Below, one piece after another: positions 1 to 5,251 of a stretch of DNA of 5,251 nucleotides. Position numbers and translations under genes: made by a program. This DNA comes from Woeseiaceae bacterium (lineage in GTDB: Bacteria > Pseudomonadota > Gammaproteobacteria > Steroidobacterales > Woeseiaceae): assembly GCA_013138675.1 (NCBI GenBank), contig WTCH01000290.1, forward strand, positions 1 through 5,251, read 5' to 3'. Numbering within the stretch: position 1 is the stretch's first letter; each line of letters begins with the position of its first letter. The notes beneath the pieces are model-generated. The model was not told the DNA's origin. It saw nothing but the letters and a program-made list of their open reading frames with translations, and searched no databases.

Positions 1-1277
1 CCCGCGTTGATCTGAACGTGCGTGCCACTCTTGTCCGAGGCCTCGAACGAAATTGTTTCGAGTAAGCGCTCCATGACCGTGTGCAACCGGCGTGCGCCGA
101 TATTCTCGGTGTTTTCATTGACCTGGAACGCAACCTCCGCAAGGCGCCTGACGCCGCTCTCGGTGAACTCGATGTCAACCTCCTCGGTCGCGAGAAGGGC
201 CATGTACTGCGATGTCAACGAGGCGTCCGGCTCGGTCAGGATGCGGACGAAGTCCTCGGTCGTCAGCGACTTGAGCTCGACGCGGATCGGGAAGCGGCCC
301 TGCAATTCAGGAATCAGGTCCGACGGCTTCGAAATGTGAAAAGCACCCGACGCGATGAACAGGATGTGGTCCGTCTTGACCATGCCGTACTTCGTGTTGA
401 CCGTTGAGCCTTCGACCAGCGGCAGAAGGTCTCGCTGCACGCCCTCACGTGACACATCGGCACCCTGCGTGCCGGAACTCTTCGCTACCTTGTCGAGCTC
501 GTCCAGGAACACGATGCCATGCTGCTCGACGGCTTCGAGCGCCTGCGTCTTGACTTCCTCTTCGTCGAGCATGTTCGCGGCTTCTTCGTCAGTGAGCTGC
601 TTGAGCGCGTCCTTGACCTTGAGCTTGCGTGTCGAGCGGCGATTGCCGCCGAGGTTCTGGAACATGCCCTGTAACTGGCTGGTCATCTCCTCCATGCCTG
701 GCGGTGCCATGATTTCGACGCCGACCGACATCGCCTGGATCTCGACTTCAATCTCCTTGTCATCGAGTTTGCCTTCACGCAGCATCTTGCGAAATTTCTG
801 TCGCGTGTCGTTGTCCTGGGGCTTGTCGTCTGCGTCAACCGTAAAGCCAATCGGCTGCTTCGGCGGGGGCAACAAGGCATCGAGTACACGCTCCTCAGCC
901 GCGTCTTCGGCGCGATGCCGCAGTTTCGACATTGCGTCCTCGCGAATCATTTTCACAGCAGTGTCCATCAGGTCACGGATAATGCTGTCAACCTCCCGGC
1001 CCACGTAGCCGACCTCGGTAAATTTGGTCGCCTCGATCTTGATGAACGGTGCCTTTGCCAGCCGTGCAAGGCGTCGTGATATCTCGGTCTTACCGACGCC
1101 GGTCGGGCCGATCATCAAAATGTTCTTCGGCGTTATCTCGCTGCGCAGCGGCTCGTCAACCTGCACGCGGCGCCAGCGATTGCGCAATGCAATGGCAACC
1201 GCACGCTTGGCTTCATCCTGGCCAACGATGTGCTTGTCCAGTTCCTGGACGATTTCCCTGGGGGTCATTTGAGACAT
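1..1277 (-). CDS. hslU: HslU, ATPase/unfoldase subunit of the HslVU protease (3' end cut off by window edge)
   Basis: AAA+ ATPase that forms a hexameric ring in the cytoplasm, unfolds substrate proteins and threads them into the HslV peptidase. My translation starts MSQMTPREIV and closely follows E. coli HslU. Walker A GPTGVGKT lies at residues 57-64, the GYVG pore loop at 90-93, and the intermediate (I) domain at roughly 110-240 with the conserved GVEIMAPPGMEEMTSQLQ block. Walker B is FLDELD at 257-262, and the sensor-2 motif GARR is at 394-397. The window shows 425 codons and ends in the C-terminal domain (…GTHVQINA). E. coli HslU has about 20 more residues after this point, so only the tail is missing. 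The ATG lies 1 bp after the hslV stop, implying translational coupling. A second ATG three codons in is possible, but the first matches the family N-terminus. No frameshift or missing motif is seen. Confidence 0.97.
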   Translation of the reverse strand, partial: MSQMTPREIVQELDKHIVGQDEAKRAVAIALRNRWRRVQVDEPLRSEITPKNILMIGPTGVGKTEISRRLARLAKAPFIKIEATKFTEVGYVGREVDSIIRDLMDTAVKMIREDAMSKLRHRAEDAAEERVLDALLPPPKQPIGFTVDADDKPQDNDTRQKFRKMLREGKLDDKEIEVEIQAMSVGVEIMAPPGMEEMTSQLQGMFQNLGGNRRSTRKLKVKDALKQLTDEEAANMLDEEEVKTQALEAVEQHGIVFLDELDKVAKSSGTQGADVSREGVQRDLLPLVEGSTVNTKYGMVKTDHILFIASGAFHISKPSDLIPELQGRFPIRVELKSLTTEDFVRILTEPDASLTSQYMALLATEEVDIEFTESGVRRLAEVAFQVNENTENIGARRLHTVMERLLETISFEASDKSGTHVQINA

Positions 1278-1278
1278 G

Positions 1279-1818
1279 TTATTTCGCCGGTAATTCTTCG
1301 ATGACAATGTTGTGATTGGTGAATACGCAGATATCGCCGGCAATATTCAGGGCTTTCTCGACAACGTCGCGCGCGCCGAGGTCCGTGTTCTGCAGCAATG
1401 CGAGCGCCGCCGCCTGCGCGAATGGTCCACCGGAGCCAATTGCCATCAGGTCATGTTCGGGCTCGATGACATCGCCGTTGCCGGAGATGACGAAGGAGCT
1501 CTCTTCATCGGCAACACAGAGCAATGCCTCGAGGCGACGCAGACGCCGGTCGGTGCGCCAGTCCTTGGCGAGTTCGATCGCTGCACGCGTCAGGTTGCCG
1601 TATTGCTCGAGCTTGCTTTCGAACAGTTCGAATAATGTGAAGGCATCCGCTGTGCCGCCGGCAAACCCGGCGATCACGCGGCCGTTGGCCAACCGCCTGA
1701 CCTTGCGGGCGTTACCTTTCATTACGGTGTTGCCCATACTGACCTGGCCATCGCCAGCAATGGCAACAATGCCATTACGGCGTACCGAGACGATGGTCGT
1801 CCCTCGAAATTGATCCAT
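1279..1818 (-). CDS. hslV: HslV, peptidase subunit of the HslVU protease
   Basis: Threonine protease of the Ntn-hydrolase fold, related to proteasome beta subunits. It forms a double hexamer capped by HslU and degrades unfolded or regulatory proteins in the cytoplasm. The product has 179 residues against about 176 in E. coli. The nucleophile is Thr7 (…FRG/TTIVSVRR), so the mature enzyme is made by removing a six-residue leader MDQFRG. E. coli HslV loses only Met. Other expected active-site residues are present: Asp23 and Lys39 (mature 17 and 33) and Ser129 in AIGSGG. The conserved blocks AGFAGGTADAFTLFE and ELAKDWRTDR are intact. The start was chosen because the leader is short and nothing else in frame fits. 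The ribosome binding site is weak (TGGA about 10 nt upstream). In E. coli hslVU is a heat-shock (sigma-32) operon. A possible promoter lies in the end of xerC. Confidence 0.97.
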   Translation of the reverse strand: MDQFRGTTIVSVRRNGIVAIAGDGQVSMGNTVMKGNARKVRRLANGRVIAGFAGGTADAFTLFELFESKLEQYGNLTRAAIELAKDWRTDRRLRRLEALLCVADEESSFVISGNGDVIEPEHDLMAIGSGGPFAQAAALALLQNTDLGARDVVEKALNIAGDICVFTNHNIVIEELPAK

Positions 1819-1827
1819 AGTGATTAT

Positions 1828-1854
1828 CCAATCGCCGCTAAAGCCGCTCCCACG
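1828..1854 (-). repeat. Degenerate REP-like element in the xerC–hslV gap
   Basis: Read on the minus strand, this begins GTGGGAGCGGCTTTAGC and ends GGCGATTGG. From memory it matches the widespread gammaproteobacterial REP form GTGGGAGCGGCTTTAGC–CGCGA except for one changed base in the second arm, which weakens the hairpin. On the plus strand the change leaves two GCCGCT copies at 1834-1839 and 1843-1848. It starts within a few bases of the xerC stop and fills most of the 37-bp gap before hslV. Such elements are usually moved by RAYT transposases and may affect mRNA ends. Assignment rests on pattern memory, not a genome search. Confidence 0.5.
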
Positions 1855-1855
1855 A

Positions 1856-2746
1856 TTAACTTTTCTTGCGGGCGCGCGGATGAGTTTGGTCGTATATCTG
1901 GGCTAAGTGCTGGAAGTCAAGGTGCGTATAGACCTGGGTCGTGGAGATATTGGCGTGCCCGAGGAGTTCCTGGACGCCGCGCAGGTCATGACTCGACTCG
2001 AGGAGGTGGGTCGCGAAGGAGTGCCGGAACAAATGTGGAGACACCTTAGTATCGATGCCCTGGCGTTTCGCCCAGTGGGTGACACGAGACTGCACCGAAC
2101 GCCGGCTGATGCGCGTCCCGCGGTTGCTGACGAACAGGGCTTTCTCGTCGGCGGGCGCGAGGTCGCCGCGTGATTTCTGCCACCGGGCCAGTGCGGCGAG
2201 CGCATGCCTGCCGACCGGAATAATGCGGTCTTTGTTGCCCTTGCCGGTGACATGCACTGTCGCGTCGTGCACGTCGATGTCACCGCAGTCCAGATCAGTC
2301 AGTTCGGCGAGTCGCAACCCCGATGAATACAGTAATTCGAGAATCGCGCGGTCGCGGTTGATGAGTGTGGTGTCGCCCGGAATGTCGAGCAAGCGTGCCA
2401 TCCGGTCAGCATCAAGGTTGCCGGGTAACCGCTTGGGTGCTTTGGGTGCCGATACAGATACAACCGGGTTCGTCTTGACGTGTTTCTCACGTAACAAATA
2501 ACGGAAAAACGTCCGCGACGCTGACAATCGTCGCTGAATACTCTTTGATGACAGGCCACGACGGAAGCTCGTCGCCGAGAAAGCACGGATGTGCTCGCTG
2601 TCGAGATCACCCCACTTGCTGATGTTGTTGTCCTTACAGAAACCAAGCAGTGCCTCGAGGTCGCGGCGGTAGTGCTTGCAGGTTAGTTCGGACAGGCGGC
2701 GTTCAAATCCGAGGTGATGAATGAACTTGTCGATCCAGGTCCTAAT
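1856..2746 (-). CDS. xerC: XerC tyrosine recombinase, apparently starting at a non-canonical ATT codon
   Basis: Site-specific recombinase that acts with XerD at the dif site near the terminus to resolve chromosome dimers during division. With the ATT start the product has 296 residues (E. coli XerC about 298). The N-terminal core-binding domain (about 1-90) includes FERRLSELTCKHYRRDL. The catalytic domain carries the full active site: Arg145 (GLRLAEL), Lys169 (GKGNKDR), His238 and Arg241 (HLFRHSFATH), His264 (LLGHANIS) and nucleophile Tyr273 (TQVYTHLD). The motifs DLRGVQELLGHAN and HLDFQHLAQIYD are typical of XerC rather than XerD. The frame is open from a TGA at 2753-2755, but no ATG, GTG or TTG occurs until the TTG at 2525-2527, which would remove the first 73 residues. 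ATT at 2744-2746 places the N-terminus where the family starts. It shares its last base with the TAG stop of the DUF484 gene, so it may start by coupling. Identity is very sure, the start codon moderately so. Confidence 0.93.
   Translation of the reverse strand: MRTWIDKFIHHLGFERRLSELTCKHYRRDLEALLGFCKDNNISKWGDLDSEHIRAFSATSFRRGLSSKSIQRRLSASRTFFRYLLREKHVKTNPVVSVSAPKAPKRLPGNLDADRMARLLDIPGDTTLINRDRAILELLYSSGLRLAELTDLDCGDIDVHDATVHVTGKGNKDRIIPVGRHALAALARWQKSRGDLAPADEKALFVSNRGTRISRRSVQSRVTHWAKRQGIDTKVSPHLFRHSFATHLLESSHDLRGVQELLGHANISTTQVYTHLDFQHLAQIYDQTHPRARKKS
1891..1920 (-). promoter_or_regulatory. Possible promoter for hslVU inside the 3' end of xerC
   Basis: On the minus strand, TTGACT (1920-1915, five of six matches to the sigma-70 -35 box) is followed after 18 bp by TATACG (1896-1891, four of six). 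The same stretch also resembles a sigma-32 promoter: CTTGAC followed 13 bp later by CCCAGATAT. Initiation here would begin about 65 bp before the hslV start, which suits a heat-shock protease gene. The bases also encode the conserved XerC residues HLDFQHL, so the match may be chance. Confidence 0.3.
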
Positions 2747-3446
2747 AGCGTCTCAGTGCTCCTGCGACGAGGTCCCCGACGCGCGCCAGGAAATCAATGC
2801 TCATGCCCGGATGGAAGCGGTCGGTATCGTTGCTGCCAATGGCAAGAAAGCCGATTTCGGCCTTGTTGCCGAGCGGCACGAGTGCGACAGAGCCGATTTC
2901 CTCGGCATCGTCCTGGAACAGGAACTCCCGCTGTGAATCGCGAACCTGCCCGCAGCGCGGCCCCTTGCCGTTGAGGAAGGTGTCAAAAGGTCCCAGCACT
3001 TTGTCTTCGCGCCGGACGACGCGGAAGAAGCGACCCTCGTCAATGTCATCGAACATCGTCGGGTCAGCGAACAGGACCAGAACCGAGTGATCGGCACCGA
3101 AACCGCTGCGCATGGCCTTTTCGATAGCAGAAACACAGGATGGCAGGTCGGGAGCAGCGAACAGCTGCAGAGTTAATTCGTGAATTTTTGCGACCAGTAC
3201 GCCGTTGTCGCGGGCGACTTCAATGAGCTCCTTGAGCTGGCGCTGCAATTTGAGGTCTTTCTGTCGCAGCAGCGCAACCTGGCGCTCAACCAGCGATACG
3301 GCGCCACCGGCACCGTGCGGTAGTTCGAGCTGGCGGAGCAACGCGGCATTGCGCTCAAAAAAGTCGGGATTGGCTTCGAGGAACTCGCGAACAGCCTGTT
3401 CGGAGACCTCTTCTTCGGCGTACTCCGGCTTACGTTGTGTGCTCAT
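2742..3446 (-). CDS. DUF484 family protein with GAF-like domain
   Basis: Conserved protein of unknown function, 234 residues, recognised by its N-terminal motif (VREFLEANPDFFERN, about residues 19-33) followed by LLRQLELPH. A leucine/glutamine-rich helix at about 50-80 (SLVERQVALLRQKDLKLQRQL) probably forms a coiled coil. From about residue 88 to the end the pattern fits a GAF-like sensory fold, with segments such as SVLVLFADP, GSVALVPLG and AEIGFLAIGS. No catalytic motif, signal peptide or membrane segment is visible. It resembles the E. coli gene between dapF and xerC (yigA position). Its ATG overlaps the dapF stop (ATGA), with AAGGA about 11 nt upstream, and its TAG stop overlaps the proposed xerC start, so all three are probably one transcript. 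Persistent linkage to xerC suggests, but does not show, a related role. Confidence 0.9.
   Translation of the reverse strand: MSTQRKPEYAEEEVSEQAVREFLEANPDFFERNAALLRQLELPHGAGGAVSLVERQVALLRQKDLKLQRQLKELIEVARDNGVLVAKIHELTLQLFAAPDLPSCVSAIEKAMRSGFGADHSVLVLFADPTMFDDIDEGRFFRVVRREDKVLGPFDTFLNGKGPRCGQVRDSQREFLFQDDAEEIGSVALVPLGNKAEIGFLAIGSNDTDRFHPGMSIDFLARVGDLVAGALRRY
2759..2763 (-). promoter_or_regulatory. Shine-Dalgarno sequence AGGAG for xerC
   Basis: Minus-strand AGGAG inside the last codons of the DUF484 gene, 12 nt before the proposed ATT start of xerC. The spacing is somewhat long, but no better start lies closer in the xerC frame. It is the only strong ribosome-binding match near the expected N-terminus, and so supports initiation at or near the DUF484 stop codon. 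Confidence 0.45.
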
Positions 3447-4273
3447 AGATCAATCGTTCCTTCACTAATCAATTCGGCATTGCCAGTGAGCCATACAGGC
3501 TCAGCCTCACCGCGCCAGCTTACCACGAGTTGCCCGCCCGGCAGTTGCACCCGAACTTCATCATCAAGCAGTCCAAGCTGTTGCCCGGCCACGGCTGCAG
3601 CACACGCACCGGTGCCGCAGGCAAGCGTTTCGCCGACGCCGCGCTCCCATACGCGCAGCTCGATAGTCGAGCGGTCATTGATGCTCATGAAGCCCACATT
3701 CGTTGCTTCGGGGAATCGCGTGTGTTCCTCGATGGCCATGCCCAGCCGGTCCACGTCGGCCGAGGCGATGCTGTCGACGAGCAACACACAATGCGGATTT
3801 CCCATCGAAAGCACCGACACCTTGTGCGAGCGGCCACAAGTGTCGAGGTCGTACTGGTCTGCCCGCTCGTTCGCAACGAACGGTACCTTGGCGGGTTCGA
3901 ATTCTGGGGGTCCCATGCTTACCGAGACCTGGTCATCGTCTAGCACCGTGGCTTCGATCAGGCCAGCGGGGCTCTCGAGAGTGAACGAGCGCAGCGGTGC
4001 AGCGCTTCTCGCGAGCATCCAGGCAACGCAACGAACGCCATTGCCGCATTGCTCAACCTCGGAGCCGTCCCTGTTGAATACCCTGTAGCTCGCTGCAGCC
4101 GTATTGCCGGCGGGCGGACCGACCCACATGAGTTGGTCGAAACCGGGACCGGAGGCCGGATTGCCGAGCCGCCGAATACCGTCCGCAGACGGCGGCGGCG
4201 CGTTTTTCTCGCGCTGATCAACGACGACAATCTGGTTGCCGGCGCCTTGCATTTTCAAATAGGGAAACAACAT
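3443..4273 (-). CDS. dapF: Diaminopimelate epimerase DapF
   Basis: Converts LL-diaminopimelate to meso-diaminopimelate in the cytoplasm, feeding both lysine synthesis and peptidoglycan cross-links. It is a cofactor-independent two-cysteine epimerase. Both catalytic cysteines are present: Cys76 in EVEQCGNGVRC and Cys219 in GETLACGTGACAAA. Other family blocks are GFDQL (44-48), YRVFNRDGSE (63-72), SMGNPHCV (156-163) and RFPEATNVGFM (186-196). The length of 276 residues is normal. The N-terminus has GAGNQIVVVD where most relatives, including E. coli, have G-x-GNDF. The key Asn13 is kept and Asp is replaced by Gln14. The start is the first ATG ahead of the conserved KMQGAGN block. No clear ribosome binding site precedes it, so initiation may be weak. 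It is the first gene of the minus-strand cluster and lies divergent from the ParA-type gene. Confidence 0.97.
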   Translation of the reverse strand: MLFPYLKMQGAGNQIVVVDQREKNAPPPSADGIRRLGNPASGPGFDQLMWVGPPAGNTAAASYRVFNRDGSEVEQCGNGVRCVAWMLARSAAPLRSFTLESPAGLIEATVLDDDQVSVSMGPPEFEPAKVPFVANERADQYDLDTCGRSHKVSVLSMGNPHCVLLVDSIASADVDRLGMAIEEHTRFPEATNVGFMSINDRSTIELRVWERGVGETLACGTGACAAAVAGQQLGLLDDEVRVQLPGGQLVVSWRGEAEPVWLTGNAELISEGTIDL

Positions 4274-4362
4274 TAGAAGCGGTGATTTTGCCCGTTGGAC
4301 ATTTGAAGTCGGCGGCTGTAGTTTACATAAAACTCGAAAAACATTGCCCTTGAGGAGAGGTC
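4274..4362. promoter_or_regulatory. Divergent intergenic region between dapF and the ParA-type gene
   Basis: An 89-bp AT-richer gap that must carry promoters for both directions. For the plus strand, TTGAAG (4303-4308) and CATAAA (4326-4331), spaced 17 bp, each match the sigma-70 boxes at four of six positions. For dapF on the minus strand only a weak TAAACT-like -10 is visible over the same stretch. The hexamer TTGCCC occurs twice (about 4288 and 4345), which may be chance. No operator palindrome or riboswitch-like fold was recognised. Confidence 0.4.
4352..4360 (+). promoter_or_regulatory. Strong Shine-Dalgarno for the ParA-type gene
   Basis: GAGGAGAGG ends 2 nt before the ATG at 4363, with its GAGGAG core about 5 nt upstream. 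It fixes the start of the ParA-type gene and contrasts with the weak ribosome binding sites of dapF and hslV. Confidence 0.7.
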
Positions 4363-5001
4363 ATGCGGCACATAATGGTACTGAACGCTAAGGGTGGATG
4401 CGGAAAAAGCACACTCGCGACGAATATTGCTTCCTATTTTGCAAACGAAGGCGCCACTGTCGCCCTCGCTGACTACGATCCACAACGTTCGAGCCTAGAC
4501 TGGCTGGAGCGCCGCCCGGATAACCGGCCAGCGATCGCTGGAGTCGCCGCATTCGAAGGCGGCCTGAGACATGTGCCGCGCAACGCCGACATCGTCGTCA
4601 GCGATGCGCCCGCGCGTTCGCACGGCAAGGAGCTGGCCGATCTCGTCAAGCATGCAGAGACCATCGTCGTGCCCGTACTGCCGTCGACGATTGACATGCA
4701 GGCAACCTCGACGTTCCTCACGGAGCTGCAAGGTGTCAACAAGGTACAGAACAAGCAGGTGAAGATCGGCGCACTGGCGAATCGCGTTCGTGACAACACG
4801 CTTATCTTCGATGATCTTGACGAGTACCTGACGAAGGCGCGCGTCCCGTACATCGCTGCTCTGCGTGATGCACAGAACTATGTGCGCGCGTATACGCGTG
4901 GCATCGGCATCTTCGAGCTGCCCGAGTATCTTGCGTGGCCGGACTGGGATGAGTGGGAACCGCTCACAGCCTGGTTACGGAGCGTCCGAAGCCAGCCTTG
5001 A
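4363..5001 (+). CDS. Orphan ParA/MinD-type P-loop ATPase
   Basis: Cytoplasmic ATPase of the ParA superfamily, 212 residues, whose members position DNA or protein cargo on the nucleoid or membrane. The deviant Walker A is KGGCGKST at 10-17, with signature Lys10 and Lys15. The A' motif is ADYDPQRSS at 36-44, and the Walker B region DIVVSDAPAR at 76-85 has Ala-Pro-Ala where ParA proteins usually have Thr-Pro-Pro. PVLPSTIDMQATS and the closing YVRAYTRGIGIFELP segment fit the family. There is no N-terminal helix-turn-helix, so it is a short (type Ib or stand-alone) form. The C-terminus is acidic and tryptophan-rich (WPDWDEWEPLTAWL). No parB-like gene follows and no parS repeats were seen, so a plasmid-type segregation role is not supported by context. 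Cargo positioning or an accessory role is possible. Family assignment is sure, biological role unknown. Confidence 0.9.
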   Translation: MRHIMVLNAKGGCGKSTLATNIASYFANEGATVALADYDPQRSSLDWLERRPDNRPAIAGVAAFEGGLRHVPRNADIVVSDAPARSHGKELADLVKHAETIVVPVLPSTIDMQATSTFLTELQGVNKVQNKQVKIGALANRVRDNTLIFDDLDEYLTKARVPYIAALRDAQNYVRAYTRGIGIFELPEYLAWPDWDEWEPLTAWLRSVRSQP

Positions 5002-5015
5002 TCGCACGGGGCCAC

Positions 5016-5043
5016 CTGTAGGAGCCCGGCCCACCGGGCGACC
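5016..5043 (+). repeat. REP-like hairpin element downstream of the ParA-type gene
   Basis: GTAGGA at 5018-5023 leads into a perfect 6-bp stem, GCCCGG (5024-5029) and CCGGGC (5034-5039), around the loop CCCA, followed by GACC. This is the layout of REP elements: a GTAG head next to a short GC-rich hairpin, the substrate type of RAYT (REP-associated tyrosine) transposases. It lies 16 bp after the stop codon and could protect or end the mRNA, but there is no T-run for a classical terminator. It is in the opposite orientation to the REP-like unit at 1828-1854. Confidence 0.65.
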
Positions 5044-5056
5044 AAGTCCGACGCAC

Positions 5057-5140
5057 AGGACCGAAGCCGGCATCTTTGTTGCCGGTATGGCTCCCTGCGG
5101 TCCGCTTTACTACCGGCAACAAAGATCCCGCCCTCGGCCT
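5057..5140. repeat. Long inverted repeat with perfect 16-bp arms
   Basis: ATCTTTGTTGCCGGTA at 5072-5087 is exactly reverse-complemented at 5111-5126, separated by a 23-bp loop. Outside the core the pairing continues imperfectly (AGGACCGAAGCCGGC on the left against GGGCGGGATC-side bases on the right), giving a hairpin of about 84 bp. No T-run follows on either strand, so it is not a standard intrinsic terminator. It could be a MITE-like or dispersed intergenic repeat, or a structured RNA element. No transposase is present in the window. Confidence 0.7.
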
Positions 5141-5146
5141 CCCCGG

Positions 5147-5235
5147 AGATCGTAGAGGTCCGGGCATCGGGTGCGCACGCGAGCGTCGTGTGCAGCGCCG
5201 CGACGCCGGGAGCCAAAGCAAGCGGAGTACGATCT
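5147..5235. repeat. Looser palindromic region near the right window edge
   Basis: AGATCGTA at 5147-5154 is reverse-complemented as TACGATCT at 5228-5235. Between them are further imperfect complementary GC-rich blocks (for example GGTCCGGGC near 5157 against GCCGGGAGCC near 5206) and a GTGCGCAC palindrome near 5171. It continues directly from the inverted repeat before it and may be part of the same composite repeat. I see no convincing gene from 5002 to the edge. Confidence 0.4.
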
Positions 5236-5251
5236 GAGCGAGCCAGGGATG

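Noticed and set aside
355..1008. A 217-codon open frame on the plus strand
   Set aside because: It is serine/arginine-rich and lies wholly antisense to conserved hslU. This is a typical shadow frame in GC-rich DNA.
1316..1813. A 165-codon plus-strand frame opposite hslV
   Set aside because: Antisense shadow of hslV with no recognisable domain or ribosome binding site.
1856..2527. A 223-residue XerC starting at the TTG at 2525-2527
   Set aside because: The upstream in-frame sequence encodes a normal XerC N-terminal domain, so this start would give a protein lacking its core-binding domain. It reflects the absence of a usual start codon, not a real truncation.
3435..4088. A 217-codon plus-strand frame opposite dapF
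   Set aside because: Antisense to a fully conserved dapF, with low-complexity Ser/Thr/Arg composition.
4363..5001. Plasmid partition locus (parABS)
   Set aside because: No parB-like gene follows, no parS-like cluster was seen, and the surroundings are chromosomal housekeeping genes.
5018..5126. Intrinsic terminator for the ParA-type gene
   Set aside because: Hairpins are present but neither is followed by a T-run. Their form fits REP-like or dispersed repeats better, though they might still affect transcript ends.
5002..5251. CRISPR array or new mobile-element gene in the right-hand noncoding region
   Set aside because: There are no regularly spaced direct repeats and no transposase-like reading frame. 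The structure is inverted rather than direct.

Overview
The window reads as chromosomal DNA of a gammaproteobacterium. The evidence is protein-level similarity to Escherichia coli HslU, HslV, XerC and DapF recalled from memory, the dapF–DUF484–xerC order typical of that class, and intergenic repeats of the GTAGGAGC/GTGGGAGC type common in Pseudomonas and Xanthomonas-like genomes. The first ~4.3 kb holds a tight minus-strand gene cluster. In transcription order it is dapF (lysine and peptidoglycan precursor synthesis), a DUF484/GAF-like gene, xerC (tyrosine recombinase for chromosome dimer resolution), hslV (proteasome-like protease) and hslU (its AAA+ unfoldase, cut by the left window edge about 20 codons before its end).

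The cluster is compact. dapF and the DUF484 gene overlap by 4 bp (ATGA), the DUF484 stop sits on the apparent start of xerC, xerC and hslV are 37 bp apart, and hslV and hslU are 1 bp apart. The most unusual point is xerC. Its reading frame continues upstream into a full, well-conserved N-terminal domain but contains no ATG, GTG or TTG there. The best-placed start is an ATT fused to the DUF484 stop codon. The only ordinary start in the frame, a TTG at 2525-2527, would delete the whole N-terminal DNA-binding domain.

Across an 89-bp divergent intergenic region lies a plus-strand gene for an orphan ParA-type ATPase (4363-5001) with a strong ribosome binding site. No ParB gene or obvious parS cluster is visible with it.

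The last 250 bp have no convincing gene. They hold, in order, a REP-like hairpin, a long inverted repeat with perfect 16-bp arms, and a looser second palindrome running to the window edge. This looks like a composite dispersed repeat. A related, degenerate REP-like unit sits in the xerC–hslV gap. I see no CRISPR array, tRNA, rRNA, insertion sequence or defence system. Most of the window is conserved housekeeping DNA, and the points worth checking are the xerC start, the repeats and the orphan ParA.
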